Below, in pieces: positions 37,450 to 46,637 of a stretch of 64,000 nt of DNA. The DNA comes from Puccinellia tenuiflora (Eukaryota > Streptophyta > Magnoliopsida > Poales > Poaceae): assembly GCA_012064385.1 (NCBI GenBank), contig QRDG01000519.1:2123459-2187458 (forward strand). Direction: 5' to 3'. The notes beneath the pieces were generated by a model. It was not told the origin of the DNA and did no database searches. It saw only the letters and a list, made by a program, of their open reading frames with translations. The stretch's first letter is position 1; every line of letters starts with the position of its first letter. A program made the translations under genes and the position numbers.

Positions 37450-39482
37450 TACACAGTACCGGGGCAGGAAACGCAACCCAGCTGACAACCGGACTCGGCC
37501 ACACCGCGTCCATTGATTACTTTCTAAATTCCAGCGATCGCCGTTTGAAACCGTGGCGCGCAAGAGTTTTCATTCCCGCGCGCAATCTCTGAGTCCGATT
37601 GCTCCTGGGAGTACATAGCCGACTCGACCAGCGCAGCAATTTACAGCGATCGATTCCCAACTCTTCCTGCAACCTCCCCGCCGATCGATTCCTTGAGATC
37701 TCGTCCCCCATCATCAAGCCAAGCTCTAGCGGCCGACAAAGCATGAAGACGAGAGACAAGAACATGGCGTCCCTGATGCCTCGCTGTCCTGCTCCGCGTC
37801 CGCGCGGTTCCTCTACCGATTCGTTCTTCCCGGCGCCGGCGCCGGCGCCGGCGTGCACGGATCGCGCCAGCTTCGACCCCTCCCGCGTCCTGATGCAAGA
37901 GGACGCCGCCAGGGACTGCAAGCGGCGACGAGGTGACGACAACTCCCGGGCCAGCAAGAAGCAGGCGGTTGGGCGCGGGCGCGTCGCTTCTCCGGTCGAG
38001 CACCTTTCTTCTTGCGCCAGGAACATACCCTTCGTGCACAGGTCACGCCCGAAGGAAGAGAACCATGTCACGGCCCACGGAGGCGCGCAAGACGTGACCT
38101 CGAAGCAGAACACCGGCGAGAGCATTTGCTTCAAGAAGATCGAGGCGGCGGTGCCGGCGTCGCGCCCCAAGAAACAGACGTCCACATCGACCCACGTCAG
38201 CGCCCGCGCCCTCGGCGCGCACGGCGTGATTGCGAAACCAAAGGCCGGCGAGAACACTTCGTTCACCAGGCCGATCAGGCCGACAGTGGCGGTGCCGCCG
38301 TCGGGCCTCAAGGACAAGCTGAAGGTTCCCTGCGCCGGCGTCCTCAAGAGCGACGCGCACGGCGTGATCAAGGCGAAGCACGAGGCCGGCAAGCGCGCCC
38401 AAGCGACTGTCGCGAAGAGCATAACACAGATCCGGCCACCGGCACCCGCGGTGAATCATCAGGATCCCAACGCCCCGACGGATGAGCTCCGTACGGCCCT
38501 CGCCGCCGCTCGCCAAGCTTTGAGCAGGCGGCAGAACGTCCACCAGCGGGAGAGGGAGGAGGCTCGCCGAGAGCTGGCCAAGGTGGTGCAGACCGTCTTC
38601 TTCAACGACCCATACATCACTCTCGAGAACATGTTCAAGCCCTGATCGTCCCTACATCATCAGTCTGGAAAACGTGCTCAAGCCCTGATCGTTTTATTAT
38701 GAGAACTTTTTGTAGTTCTTGCTATGATCTGATGTGCTCAACCCATGAATCTACCCTCAGCCAGTGATCATGTTTGTCCTCCTGGGAAGTTTGCAGTTAG
38801 ATCTTAACAAATGAATACATCATTGGCATTTTTGTTGTGAGCCGATGGTTTCATTAATTATTCTTGTCTTACTGCCAATCTTGTGTGGCGATGCAAGTTG
38901 TAAACATTATATGTCAAAATGAAATTGTGAATTCTTGTCTTTGTTGAACTGGGCTGTTGAACTTTTTGTAGAAAATTTGAAGCTAGTTAAGTCGGATACA
39001 CATTTGCCTATTCTGAACTGAAATGATTTTTTTTTTTTGAAATATGAAATGATGTAATTTCGAAAGAGAAGTGTCACACTTTCTTTTTTTTCGTCGGCCA
39101 CAGGCCTCTTGAGAAGTGTACTCAGGATAAGTATGCATGTGCACATAAAACCCTAAACCCTAGTCAACACAACAATCATCAAAAGTTGAGCAAATTTGGC
39201 CAGCGCTGAAATCAGTAGGAGTATAAAACAATGAATGTTACACTAGGCAAACGTTGGGAACGGCATGCTTCAAAAAACTGCATGAGAACCCAATTTACTA
39301 CTCCATAAGTTATTTTCGAGCAATGATACCTGAAAATGTAACATACCAACGGATGTAACATACTAAAACAACACTTAGTTTCATAATACTGTACTGTGCT
39401 TATCAATTGTTTGATCAAAGGCGTTATTTTTTTAATACAGATTCTACTGTCTAACCGAATTCATTCGATCGAAAATTGAAGG
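37450..39482 (+). repeat. Segmental duplication, copy 1 (contains gene copy B)
   Basis: Collinear with 44350-46530: promoter (CCGTGGCGCGCAAG), coding region, and about 0.8 kb downstream ending CGAAAATTGAA. It lacks about 35 bp present at 46458-46490. Copy 2's right end lies in the 3' flank of the folate gene; copy 1 stops there, so copy 1 is likely the derived one. Confidence 0.8.
37764..38645 (+). CDS. Basic low-complexity protein with conserved C-terminal block, 293 aa (family copy B)
   Basis: Single exon. I chose the ATG at 37764 because its product starts MASL like copy C; an in-frame ATG at 37743 would add seven residues. The protein has a Pro/Ala tract (PAPAPAPA, from a GGCGCC repeat), the block DPSRVLMQEDAARDCKRRR, lysine-rich linkers, and the C-terminal HQREREEARRELAKVVQTVF followed by FNDPYI. 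It aligns over its whole length to copy C, which has an extra internal repeat. The TATA motif shared by A and C is degraded here (AGTACATAGCC near 37611). It may therefore be weakly expressed or use another start site. Function unknown; low complexity predicts a mostly disordered protein with a short helical C terminus. Confidence 0.7.
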   Translation: MASLMPRCPAPRPRGSSTDSFFPAPAPAPACTDRASFDPSRVLMQEDAARDCKRRRGDDNSRASKKQAVGRGRVASPVEHLSSCARNIPFVHRSRPKEENHVTAHGGAQDVTSKQNTGESICFKKIEAAVPASRPKKQTSTSTHVSARALGAHGVIAKPKAGENTSFTRPIRPTVAVPPSGLKDKLKVPCAGVLKSDAHGVIKAKHEAGKRAQATVAKSITQIRPPAPAVNHQDPNAPTDELRTALAAARQALSRRQNVHQREREEARRELAKVVQTVFFNDPYITLENMFKP

Positions 39483-40079
39483 ACCAGCGCTGTCGTCAGA
39501 GCCCAGAGCTTCCTCCACGTCGCAAGAACCTCAGACATGGGAACACCCACACCTGACCAAGAAAGCAACAACTAGAGGGATCCCTACCGCCGCCTTCCTT
39601 TTGGAGCCGCACGGGCTTGCCCAGCGGCTCTCTCCGACAACATCGAGGAACGGCGAGGGAGGAGGAGACCTAGCGGTGGCTAGGGTTTGGCGATGCCTAT
39701 GTCGTGCTTATGATAAGGGGGCCAAAATTTTCAAGAGAAAAAGGAGGTTTAGTCCACTTGCCCTTTTACTAGAGTCTCTAAGAAGGTGTGATTTTAGCGT
39801 GAGTGATGTATATGTCGGCAAACTAGATGACTTGGAATGGTTATTTAATCGGTCAGTTGCAATCCATTTACAACTCACATCCAACACAAGTCACGACACA
39901 CATAAAACGGTCAATAACATTTTTCCTCAACTCAACACATTTGGAACAATGAAAAAACTTAGTTCCAACCGATTTACAACTCAAGTAACACGCGATTCAC
40001 AATGTAAAGCTAGCAATCCTAGAGTCAAACAAGCTCTAACTTAATTCTCGGTCGACCAAGAAATTGCAAAAATCGTACT
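39483..40079. other. Intergenic, no supported gene
   Basis: A frame of 147 codons at 39601-40044 has no recognisable features and mixed composition; I do not support it as a gene. Confidence 0.4.
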
Positions 40080-40579
40080 TAGTTTATAGGGTCATTTAAT
40101 AGATTGCCCTTAGAGGCTTGGTACGACTCAGTTTTGCCACTAGTTCGAAATGGTGCTCAGTTTTGCCACTACTTCAGTCGCAGCTGCTATGGCGAGGCCA
40201 AACGGCCAGTCTGAAGCGGATTCCGTCTGTAGGCGTTAGTGAAGTGGGTCCGCATCTTACAGGTGGGACCGTGCATCGGCGCCAAAAATAACGACCTGAA
40301 CCCTACCCCCCGATCTGTCCGTGCACCACCCCTGCTCCCGAACGGCCACCACCTCCGCCGCCACCACCTGCGCTGCCGCATCCGTCCCGCGTATATAGCC
40401 AACTACTCCACCGCAACGTGCTCCACCGTTACGTGCTCCACCGCCACCAGCTTGTCCCGCTCGTTCTGCCACTACGCCCGCCACCCGCTCGACCCACGGC
40501 GGGGGCTCCTTCCGTGCGCCCGGTGGGAGCGCTGGGGCTGGCGAGGCAGAGGAAGTAAGAGGGTTAACTCCAGGGCGAA

Positions 40580-41009
40580 ATGGCGAGCGGCAGCGACCCC
40601 GGAGTAGCTGGCGAGGCAAACGTTGGGCCGGAGACCCGTCGCGTCCACGACTGGGTTCCCGAGTGGTAAGTTTGAGCTTGCTTGTGCGTTTGAACATTCG
40701 ATTAGACATGAGACGCCATTGGTTTTAGTTGATTTTGCTATTGGTGTGCTGAATTCGTCTCTGCTTTTCGTGGGTTAGGATGGAATTGCGGTTTGCTTTC
40801 TTGGTGAATATTAGAAGGGACCGGTACCTCGTGGATGCAAAGAATAAGAAGAAATTCGCGGGGGGTTTCGATTATCCTTTGCCAATGGATTGCAATTGGA
40901 GTTTTAGACAATTTGGGGAGGTAATTTGCAGCCCATATCCTTGGGGTTTGCATTATGAAGTGGAATTCAAATACTACGATGGGGGAAATAAATGGGTGAA
41001 AGTTACAAA
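40580..41009 (+). pseudogene. Two-exon gene start inside the MULE, truncated
   Basis: Exon 1 is 40580-40665 (MASGSDPGVAGEANVG, ending in a TGG codon split by GTAAGT). Exon 2 starts at 40779 after TTAG and reads W then MELRFAFLVNIRRDRYLVD, FAGGFDYPLPMDCNWSFRQF, and KYYDGGNKWVKVTND. The LTR at 41010 then cuts it. A region ending in VEFKYYDGGNKWVKV resembles the N-terminal part of grass MULE transposases, so it is most likely the transposase start rather than a captured host gene. No catalytic domain remains. Confidence 0.6.
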
Positions 41010-41974
41010 TGATACACACAAAAGGGGACATGAACCCACTATCTAGCATAAATACCCTCTCTTGGAGATACACTATCTCGCCCTTAGACGTTTCTGTCAC
41101 TCGTGCCCAGGAACAAAAGGGGACATGAACCCACTATCTAGCATAAATACCCTTTCTTGGAGATACACACAATCACTTGGCCAAAGTAACTACGCGCATC
41201 GGAGAGCATGCAAGAACATAAATTACTCATATAAGAATCATGCACAATCAGAACATAACTTCATAATCCATCGGATCCCAGCAAACACATCACATAGCAT
41301 TACAATAATCGATCTTGATCATGTTAGGCAGCTCACAAGATCATAAGAGACATGAAGTACAAGAGAGAGAGACTACCAACTAGCTACTGCCATGGACCCG
41401 TAGTCCAAGGTGAGACTACTCACAAATCATCCCGGAGGAAGGCATGACGATGAAGAGCCCTCCGGGATCGATCTCCCCTCCGGCAGAGTGCCGAGATCAG
41501 CTTCAGATTGGACCCCGAACTAGGGTTTTCGGTGACAGCGCGTCGGGGTCGAGTTTCTGGAAAATAATGGCCGCCCTCGACGTTTTTAGGTTATTTCTGA
41601 TTTTATATGCGTCGGAGGGGGCCGAGGAGGTGCCCCACGGGCAGGGGTGGGCCCCACCCATGGGTCCACCCTGGGCCATGGCTGCTACCCGCCTGCGCCC
41701 TGTGGGTCGCCTCCGAGACTTCCCTTCGGACTCTGTCTTCGTCTTGGCATAAAAATAATCCCCATAAATTTTGGTCCAATTCCGAGAATATTTACAGAAG
41801 TAAATTTCTGAAACAAAAAGACAGCAGAAATAGGGAACTGGCACTTGGCATCTTGTCAATAGGTTAGTCCGACAAAATGCATAAAAATGATATAAATGAC
41901 AGTAAAAACATGTGACCATAACACAAAACTAGCATGGATCACTCAAAAATTATAGATACGTGTGAGACGTATCA
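41010..41974 (-). mobile_element. LTR (solo or partial) inside the MULE, 965 bp
   Basis: Termini TGATACAC and GACGTATCA form the inverted TGATAC/GTATCA ends common in Triticeae LTRs. A minus-strand TATA-like CATATAAAA lies at about 41601-41609. A 95 bp shifted tandem repeat of the LTR 3' end is present (phrase ATCTAGCATA at 41041 and 41136). Flanking 5-mers (ACAAA and CCGCC) do not match, so it is not a simple solo LTR with target duplication. Confidence 0.7.
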
Positions 41975-42336
41975 CCGCCCACCTCTGCGCGTGGCCGCCT
42001 CCAACCCCGCTTCGCTGATTCTTGCTCCCCGCTGCAAGCTCTGGGGGCGCCGTACGCCGCTTTTATCACAAACGCGATGCCGGCAACGGTCGACGGGATG
42101 CCATCAGTGTGTGCCCATTTGCTCAGTTTTGCCCTCAGGAACGGTCGACAGGGGGGTCCCACAAGCAGTGGCTACAAGCCCGAGTCAACTACCTTGACCA
42201 GACGGAGATGGCAAGATTCACGGAATAAGTCCTTGCGCACAGACTAGGGGTAAAATTGAGGACGTTTCGCAACTGAGGGAAAAACTGAGCACATCGACAC
42301 AATTGATGGCTGAAGGATAATTTGCCCTAGTTTATA

Positions 42337-44349
42337 TCTATTGCGGGACGGCTGCGATGAGGCTCTCTCCCTCCGTGGTGGCGGGGGCCCTTTCCACAGC
42401 GGTGGTGCGTGAAGTTATGAGTGGGCAGGGCGCTTAGTGTGCTCAATGTCGGTGGCTCGACGGCGGTGACAAGGTGGACGGGATCTGGTGCTTGCTCGAC
42501 TAGGATGCCATGGTTGTTGCAGCTAAAGGGTTGCACATATGGAAAACAAAAAGAATCACTTCGCTACGCAACTGGCAACATCAATCTACGAAGATGTAAC
42601 TATCTATAATATGGATCTAGTACTCACCAACACTAGTAGCGGAAGTAGATGTCGATAAAGCCTGTGGTAGATCCTCGTAGCCGCGCCGGGTACAAGGATG
42701 TTGCCGGCTCGATGCAGAATCCACGCTCCTGCTCCCTCGTATAGGATCACACGTATGCAATCCCTCTACCGTTTAGCACGCGTACGGTTGCTTCAATCCG
42801 CCAACACTCCGTCGTCCAGGACTCGTACTGGCAATGAAAGATCAGCCTTACGGCGTAGGTGTAGATGTAGATCATGATTGTGCTAGATCAAATCTACGTG
42901 TAGGATAGGTTTTCTCAACACATGAGATTAGAGAGAGAGATAATTTCCCACGAGAAAATACCGTGGGAAACATGTGTGTCCTCCAACGAGGGGAGGGGGT
43001 TTATATAGGAGGAGGGGAGGGGCTAGAGCCAGCTGAACCGACTTAGGGGAGGATCCCTAGGCCGACAGCCCCCCCAACTAATCCTAGATGGGTTCGGATC
43101 GGGTGGATGGGCCCCACCCCTCCTTGCCGCCTCCCTCCTTGCCGCCTTGGGCCAACACTGCTAGGTGGAGCCGGATGGGGTGGGGACCACCCGCTCCGCC
43201 TGGCCGCCGGCCCTCTAGGGTGGCTTGCCCCCAAGTTTCCTTGTGGTGGCTGCCCTAGAGGCCCTTTGGCCGGCCGGCCCACTTTGGGCCTTTGGCCAAT
43301 TCAGCCCTTCAGGTCCTTAGATCATTGCTCTGCCCCCGCTAACCCTTTCCCCGAAATTTCGATGTTTTGTTTAGTCTATTATCTTTTGATAAATACCGAC
43401 AAGTCTTATTCCTCCGATCCATTGGAACAATTCCAATAATATATAAACCTTATTTTAATAATCCCGGACATCATATGGCCTCTTATTAAAATCCTCGGAT
43501 CATATCCACAATCATTCTCGGTATTCCCCCGATAATTCTTATGTCCGCAATGATAATTCTCGGTATCCCATAGATAATTCTATTCGACATTAATGTCTCT
43601 TGACGTCTTTAACTTGTCGAAGGCATTGTCTATTGAAGTTATCGTCGCCTCGCTAGGACGACTCTAGGGAAATCCTATATTTGGGTCTCCCGGATCGGGC
43701 GATGACAGCGCTCGACACCGTTCTCCCTCCTGGGGGCAGCGTTTTGGAGCAGTTGTCGGCTTGAGGGGTTAGGAGGTGGATCGGTGTGGCATCTACGCAT
43801 CGGGTTCTCGGTGATGGGACGTGTGACAATGGATGCGCGCAGGATGGTGGCGTTGTCGGGCGTCGTGGTAGCGTCGACGGAATACATGACGAGGTCATTG
43901 ATCCCTCCTAAAAATTGGTTGACAGAAGACGATGGTGATGGTTTCTGGTGCGTGCGCATATGGTGCGCGCTGAGAGTCTGTTGGACCTTGTTATGTTCCC
44001 AACCAGGTTCCCAACTTATCATCTTGATGGGTCTTTTTGAATTTAAATGATGTGCGTATGTGTTAGGTCGGGGCACACGGCTCCATGGCCACCCTTTATC
44101 AAGCTTGTTGGTGTAACGACAAATATCGTCAAGAAGGTGCCTCGGGTTGGTTAATATATTTCTTTGTAAAACTTTATTATAGAATAATACAATAAAAAAG
44201 ATTACATGTATCATTTTGATAGAGGCCGGAGTTTAACCTCTATTTTGATAAAGAAAAACTTACTAATTTGTACAACGAATGATATATATTGCAGACATAC
44301 AACAACTTTTTTTGGGGGGGGGGGGCGGGGGCGCTATGCTGCTCTCAGA
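42337..44349. other. Repeat-derived region: LTR fragment within LINE-like sequence
   Basis: About 42545-43640 looks like an LTR on the minus strand, with a TATA box CTATATAAA (43000-43008) and a GC-rich leader; its exact ends are unclear. The flanks (42337-42540 and 43645-44200) are G-rich, non-coding and similar in style to LINE 3' UTRs. A 12-base G run starts near 44314. No gene is supported. Confidence 0.45.
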
Positions 44350-44515
44350 GGCTGTATCGGAAACAAACTCAGCGGACAGTTCGACTCGGACACCGTGCCT
44401 AAGTGCGATTAGTTTCCAAACTTCAGCCATAGAGTGAAAAACCGTGGCGCGCAAGGGTTTGTTTCCCTTCCCGCGCGCAGCTGGCGCTTTCTGTGCCTCC
44501 GAGTTCTGGCCAGTC

Positions 44516-44523
44516 CATATAAC
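44516..44523 (+). promoter_or_regulatory. TATA box of family copy C
   Basis: CATATAAC within CAGTCCATATAA, 114 bp before the ATG; the same 12-mer precedes copy A. Confidence 0.65.
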
Positions 44524-44636
44524 CAAATTCACAACGATCCGGCGGCATCTCACCTCAACATCTATCCCGATCGAGCCCTCGAGCCTCCATCAAGCCAAGC
44601 CCTAGCGGCGCACAAATCAAGAAGACGAAGAAAAGC

Positions 44637-45710
44637 ATGGCGTCTCTTGTGGCTCCCCGTCCTGCTCTGCCTTTGCACCCGCGCGGTTCCTCTGCCGCGC
44701 CTTCGTCGTCCTTCCTCCGCGCGCCGGCACCGTCCTCGTGCGCGGATCTCGGCTGCTTCGACCCCTCCCGCGTCTTGATGCAAGCGGACGCCTCCAGGGA
44801 CTGCAAGCGGCGCCGCCGCCACGGAGGTGACGACGACGACTCCCGCGCCGGCAAGAAACAGGCAGTTGGGCGCGTCGATTCTCCGCTGGCGCACCTCTCC
44901 TGCGCCCGAATCAGGCCGTTCCTGCACACGTCGTGCCCGAAGCAAGAGACCCAAGTCACCGCCCGCGCTGTCCGCGGCGACGCGATCAACAAGAATAACA
45001 CCGGCGGGAGCGTTTCTTGCAAGAAGATTGAGCCGGCGGTGCCGGCGCCATCGCGCCCCAGGAAAGAGCCGTCGTCATCGACCAAGGTCAGCGCGCTCGG
45101 CGTGATCACGAAGCAGGAAACCCAGGTCACCGCCCGCGCTGTCCACGGCGACGCGCTCCACGTGATCACCAAGCAGAACACCGGCGGGAGCGTTTCTTGC
45201 AAGAAGATTGAGCCGCCGATGCCGGCGCCATCGCGCCCCAAGAAAGAGACGTCGTCATCGACCATGGTCAGCGCTCAAGGCTTCGCGCATGGCGTGGTCA
45301 CGAAGCAAAAGGCCGCCGAGAAGATTCCGTGCACCAGGATCAGGCCGACGGTGGCGGTGCAGGCGTCCGGCATCAAGCATAAGATGAAGCTCCCCTGCGC
45401 CGGCGTCCTCCGCAACGACGCGCACTGCGAGATCAAGACGAAGCAGGAGGCCGGCGAGCGCGTCCAAGCGACAGTCACCAGGAGCATCCCGCAGATCCGG
45501 CCACTGCCGCCTGCGGCGAATCATCAGGATCCCTACGCCCCTCAGGACGCGGTCCGTGCGGCCCTCGCCGCCGCTCGCCAAGCTCTGAACAAGCGGCAGA
45601 ACGTCCACCAGCGGGAGAGGGAGGAGGCTCGCCAAGAGCTGGCCAAGGTGGTGCAGACCGTCTTCTTCAACGACCCCTACATATCTTACTTGGACGTGTT
45701 CAAGCCCTGA
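44637..45710 (+). CDS. Basic low-complexity protein with conserved C-terminal block, 357 aa (family copy C)
   Basis: Single exon, start context AGCATGGCG, TATA box upstream. Order of parts: a Pro/Ser N terminus; DPSRVLMQADASRDCKRRRR (basic, possible nuclear signal); two tandem copies of a unit of about 57-60 residues (QETQVTARAVxGDA, then TGGSVSCKKIEP, then KKETSSST); a linker similar to copy B (IRPTVAVQASG, KLPCAGVL, SIPQIRPLPPA); then REREEARQELAKVVQTVFFN and DPYISYLDVFKP. Copy B has only one copy of the unit. The C-terminal DNA is nearly identical to copy A. I do not recognise a known domain; the C-terminal block weakly recalls GTE-type proteins. It is convergent with the folate gene: its stop is 928 bp from that gene's stop. 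Confidence 0.72.
   Translation: MASLVAPRPALPLHPRGSSAAPSSSFLRAPAPSSCADLGCFDPSRVLMQADASRDCKRRRRHGGDDDDSRAGKKQAVGRVDSPLAHLSCARIRPFLHTSCPKQETQVTARAVRGDAINKNNTGGSVSCKKIEPAVPAPSRPRKEPSSSTKVSALGVITKQETQVTARAVHGDALHVITKQNTGGSVSCKKIEPPMPAPSRPKKETSSSTMVSAQGFAHGVVTKQKAAEKIPCTRIRPTVAVQASGIKHKMKLPCAGVLRNDAHCEIKTKQEAGERVQATVTRSIPQIRPLPPAANHQDPYAPQDAVRAALAAARQALNKRQNVHQREREEARQELAKVVQTVFFNDPYISYLDVFKP
44949..45290 (+). repeat. In-frame tandem duplication within gene copy C
   Basis: Two units, about 171 and 180 bp, starting at ACCCAAGTCACCGCC (44949) and ACCCAGGTCACCGCC (45120). The phrase AACACCGGCGGGAGCG recurs 180 bp apart (44997 and 45177). The first unit lacks 9 bp. Frame is kept. Confidence 0.85.
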
Positions 45711-46637
45711 TCGTCCCTACATCAGTCTGGAGGCCGTGTTCAAGCCCTGATTGTTTTATTATGAGATTTTTTGTTGTTCTTGCTACGGTCTGAGGTGCTC
45801 AACCAATGAATCTGCCCCTCAACCGCTGATCATGTTTGTAGTTAGATCTTACATAAATCATTGGAATTTTGGGTTCGAGCCAATGGTTTCATTAATTATT
45901 CTCATCTTACTGTCAATCTTGTGTGACAATGTAAGTTGTAAACATTATATATTTGTGTATTCTGCATTTGTTAGATCGAGTGACATTCTTGTCTTTGTTG
46001 AACTGGACAGTTTATCTTTTCACAGAAAATATGATACAAATAAGTCGGACACTATTCTGAAATGAAATAATGTAAATGTAATTCCCAAAGAGAAGCATCA
46101 CACTTTCTTTTTCTTTCGTCAGCCACATGCCTCTTGAGAAGTGTAATCAGGAATTCAGGATACGTATTCAGGTGCACCTAAAACCCTAAACCCTTGTCAG
46201 CAGAACAATCATCAGAAGTTGAGCAAATTTGGCAAGCGCTGAATTCAGTGCAAAACAATGAATGTTACACTAGGCAAGCATGGAAACGGCAGGCTCCTAT
46301 AAAAGTCATGAGAACCCAATCTAACTAGTAAACTATTTTGGAGCAATGATACCTGAAAATGTAACATACCCACGGATTCAAAAACTGTAACATACTGAAA
46401 CAACGATACAATTTCAGAATATTGTATGGAGCTTATCAATTGTTTGATCAAAGGCGTCATTACAATGGCAGCTAAAACTAGCTCATGTTTTGAATACAGA
46501 TTCTACTGTCTAACCGAGTTCATTCAATCGAAAATTGAAACGATACAACCTAAAACCACAGGCAAAATGCACAGTTCCCAGCTCTGGCCAGCAGAATTCA
46601 GGAATGGGTGTCTCCTGTCAGACATAGAGGAAACCAA

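Larger units (their letters stand above)
40089..42327 (+). mobile_element. Mutator-like element (MULE), deleted and interrupted
   Basis: A perfect 9 bp target duplication TAGTTTATA lies at 40080-40088 and 42328-42336, the size typical of MULEs. Both ends start GGG in the outward-in sense (GGGTCATTTAATAG and, from the right, GGGCAAATTATCC), though terminal similarity is weak. Subterminal phrases CTCAGTTTTGCC recur at both ends. It contains a spliced gene start (40580-41009) and a 965 bp LTR (41010-41974). Without the LTR it is about 1.27 kb. Confidence 0.7.
44350..46530 (+). repeat. Segmental duplication, copy 2 (contains gene copy C)
   Basis: Collinear with 37450-39482 from the promoter to the 3' flank of the folate gene. 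Confidence 0.8.

Noticed and set aside
37517..38422. Antisense frames of 301 and 236 codons opposite gene copies B and C
   Set aside because: They are shadows of the GC-rich plus-strand genes, with no start context, no shared promoter and no conserved motif.
39601..40044. 147-codon plus-strand frame
   Set aside because: No domain, mixed base composition and no conserved counterpart after copy C.
42596..43640. Exact LTR boundaries for the TATA-bearing fragment
   Set aside because: Candidate TGTAAC start and GGCA end have unmatched flanking 5-mers, so precise ends are not claimed.
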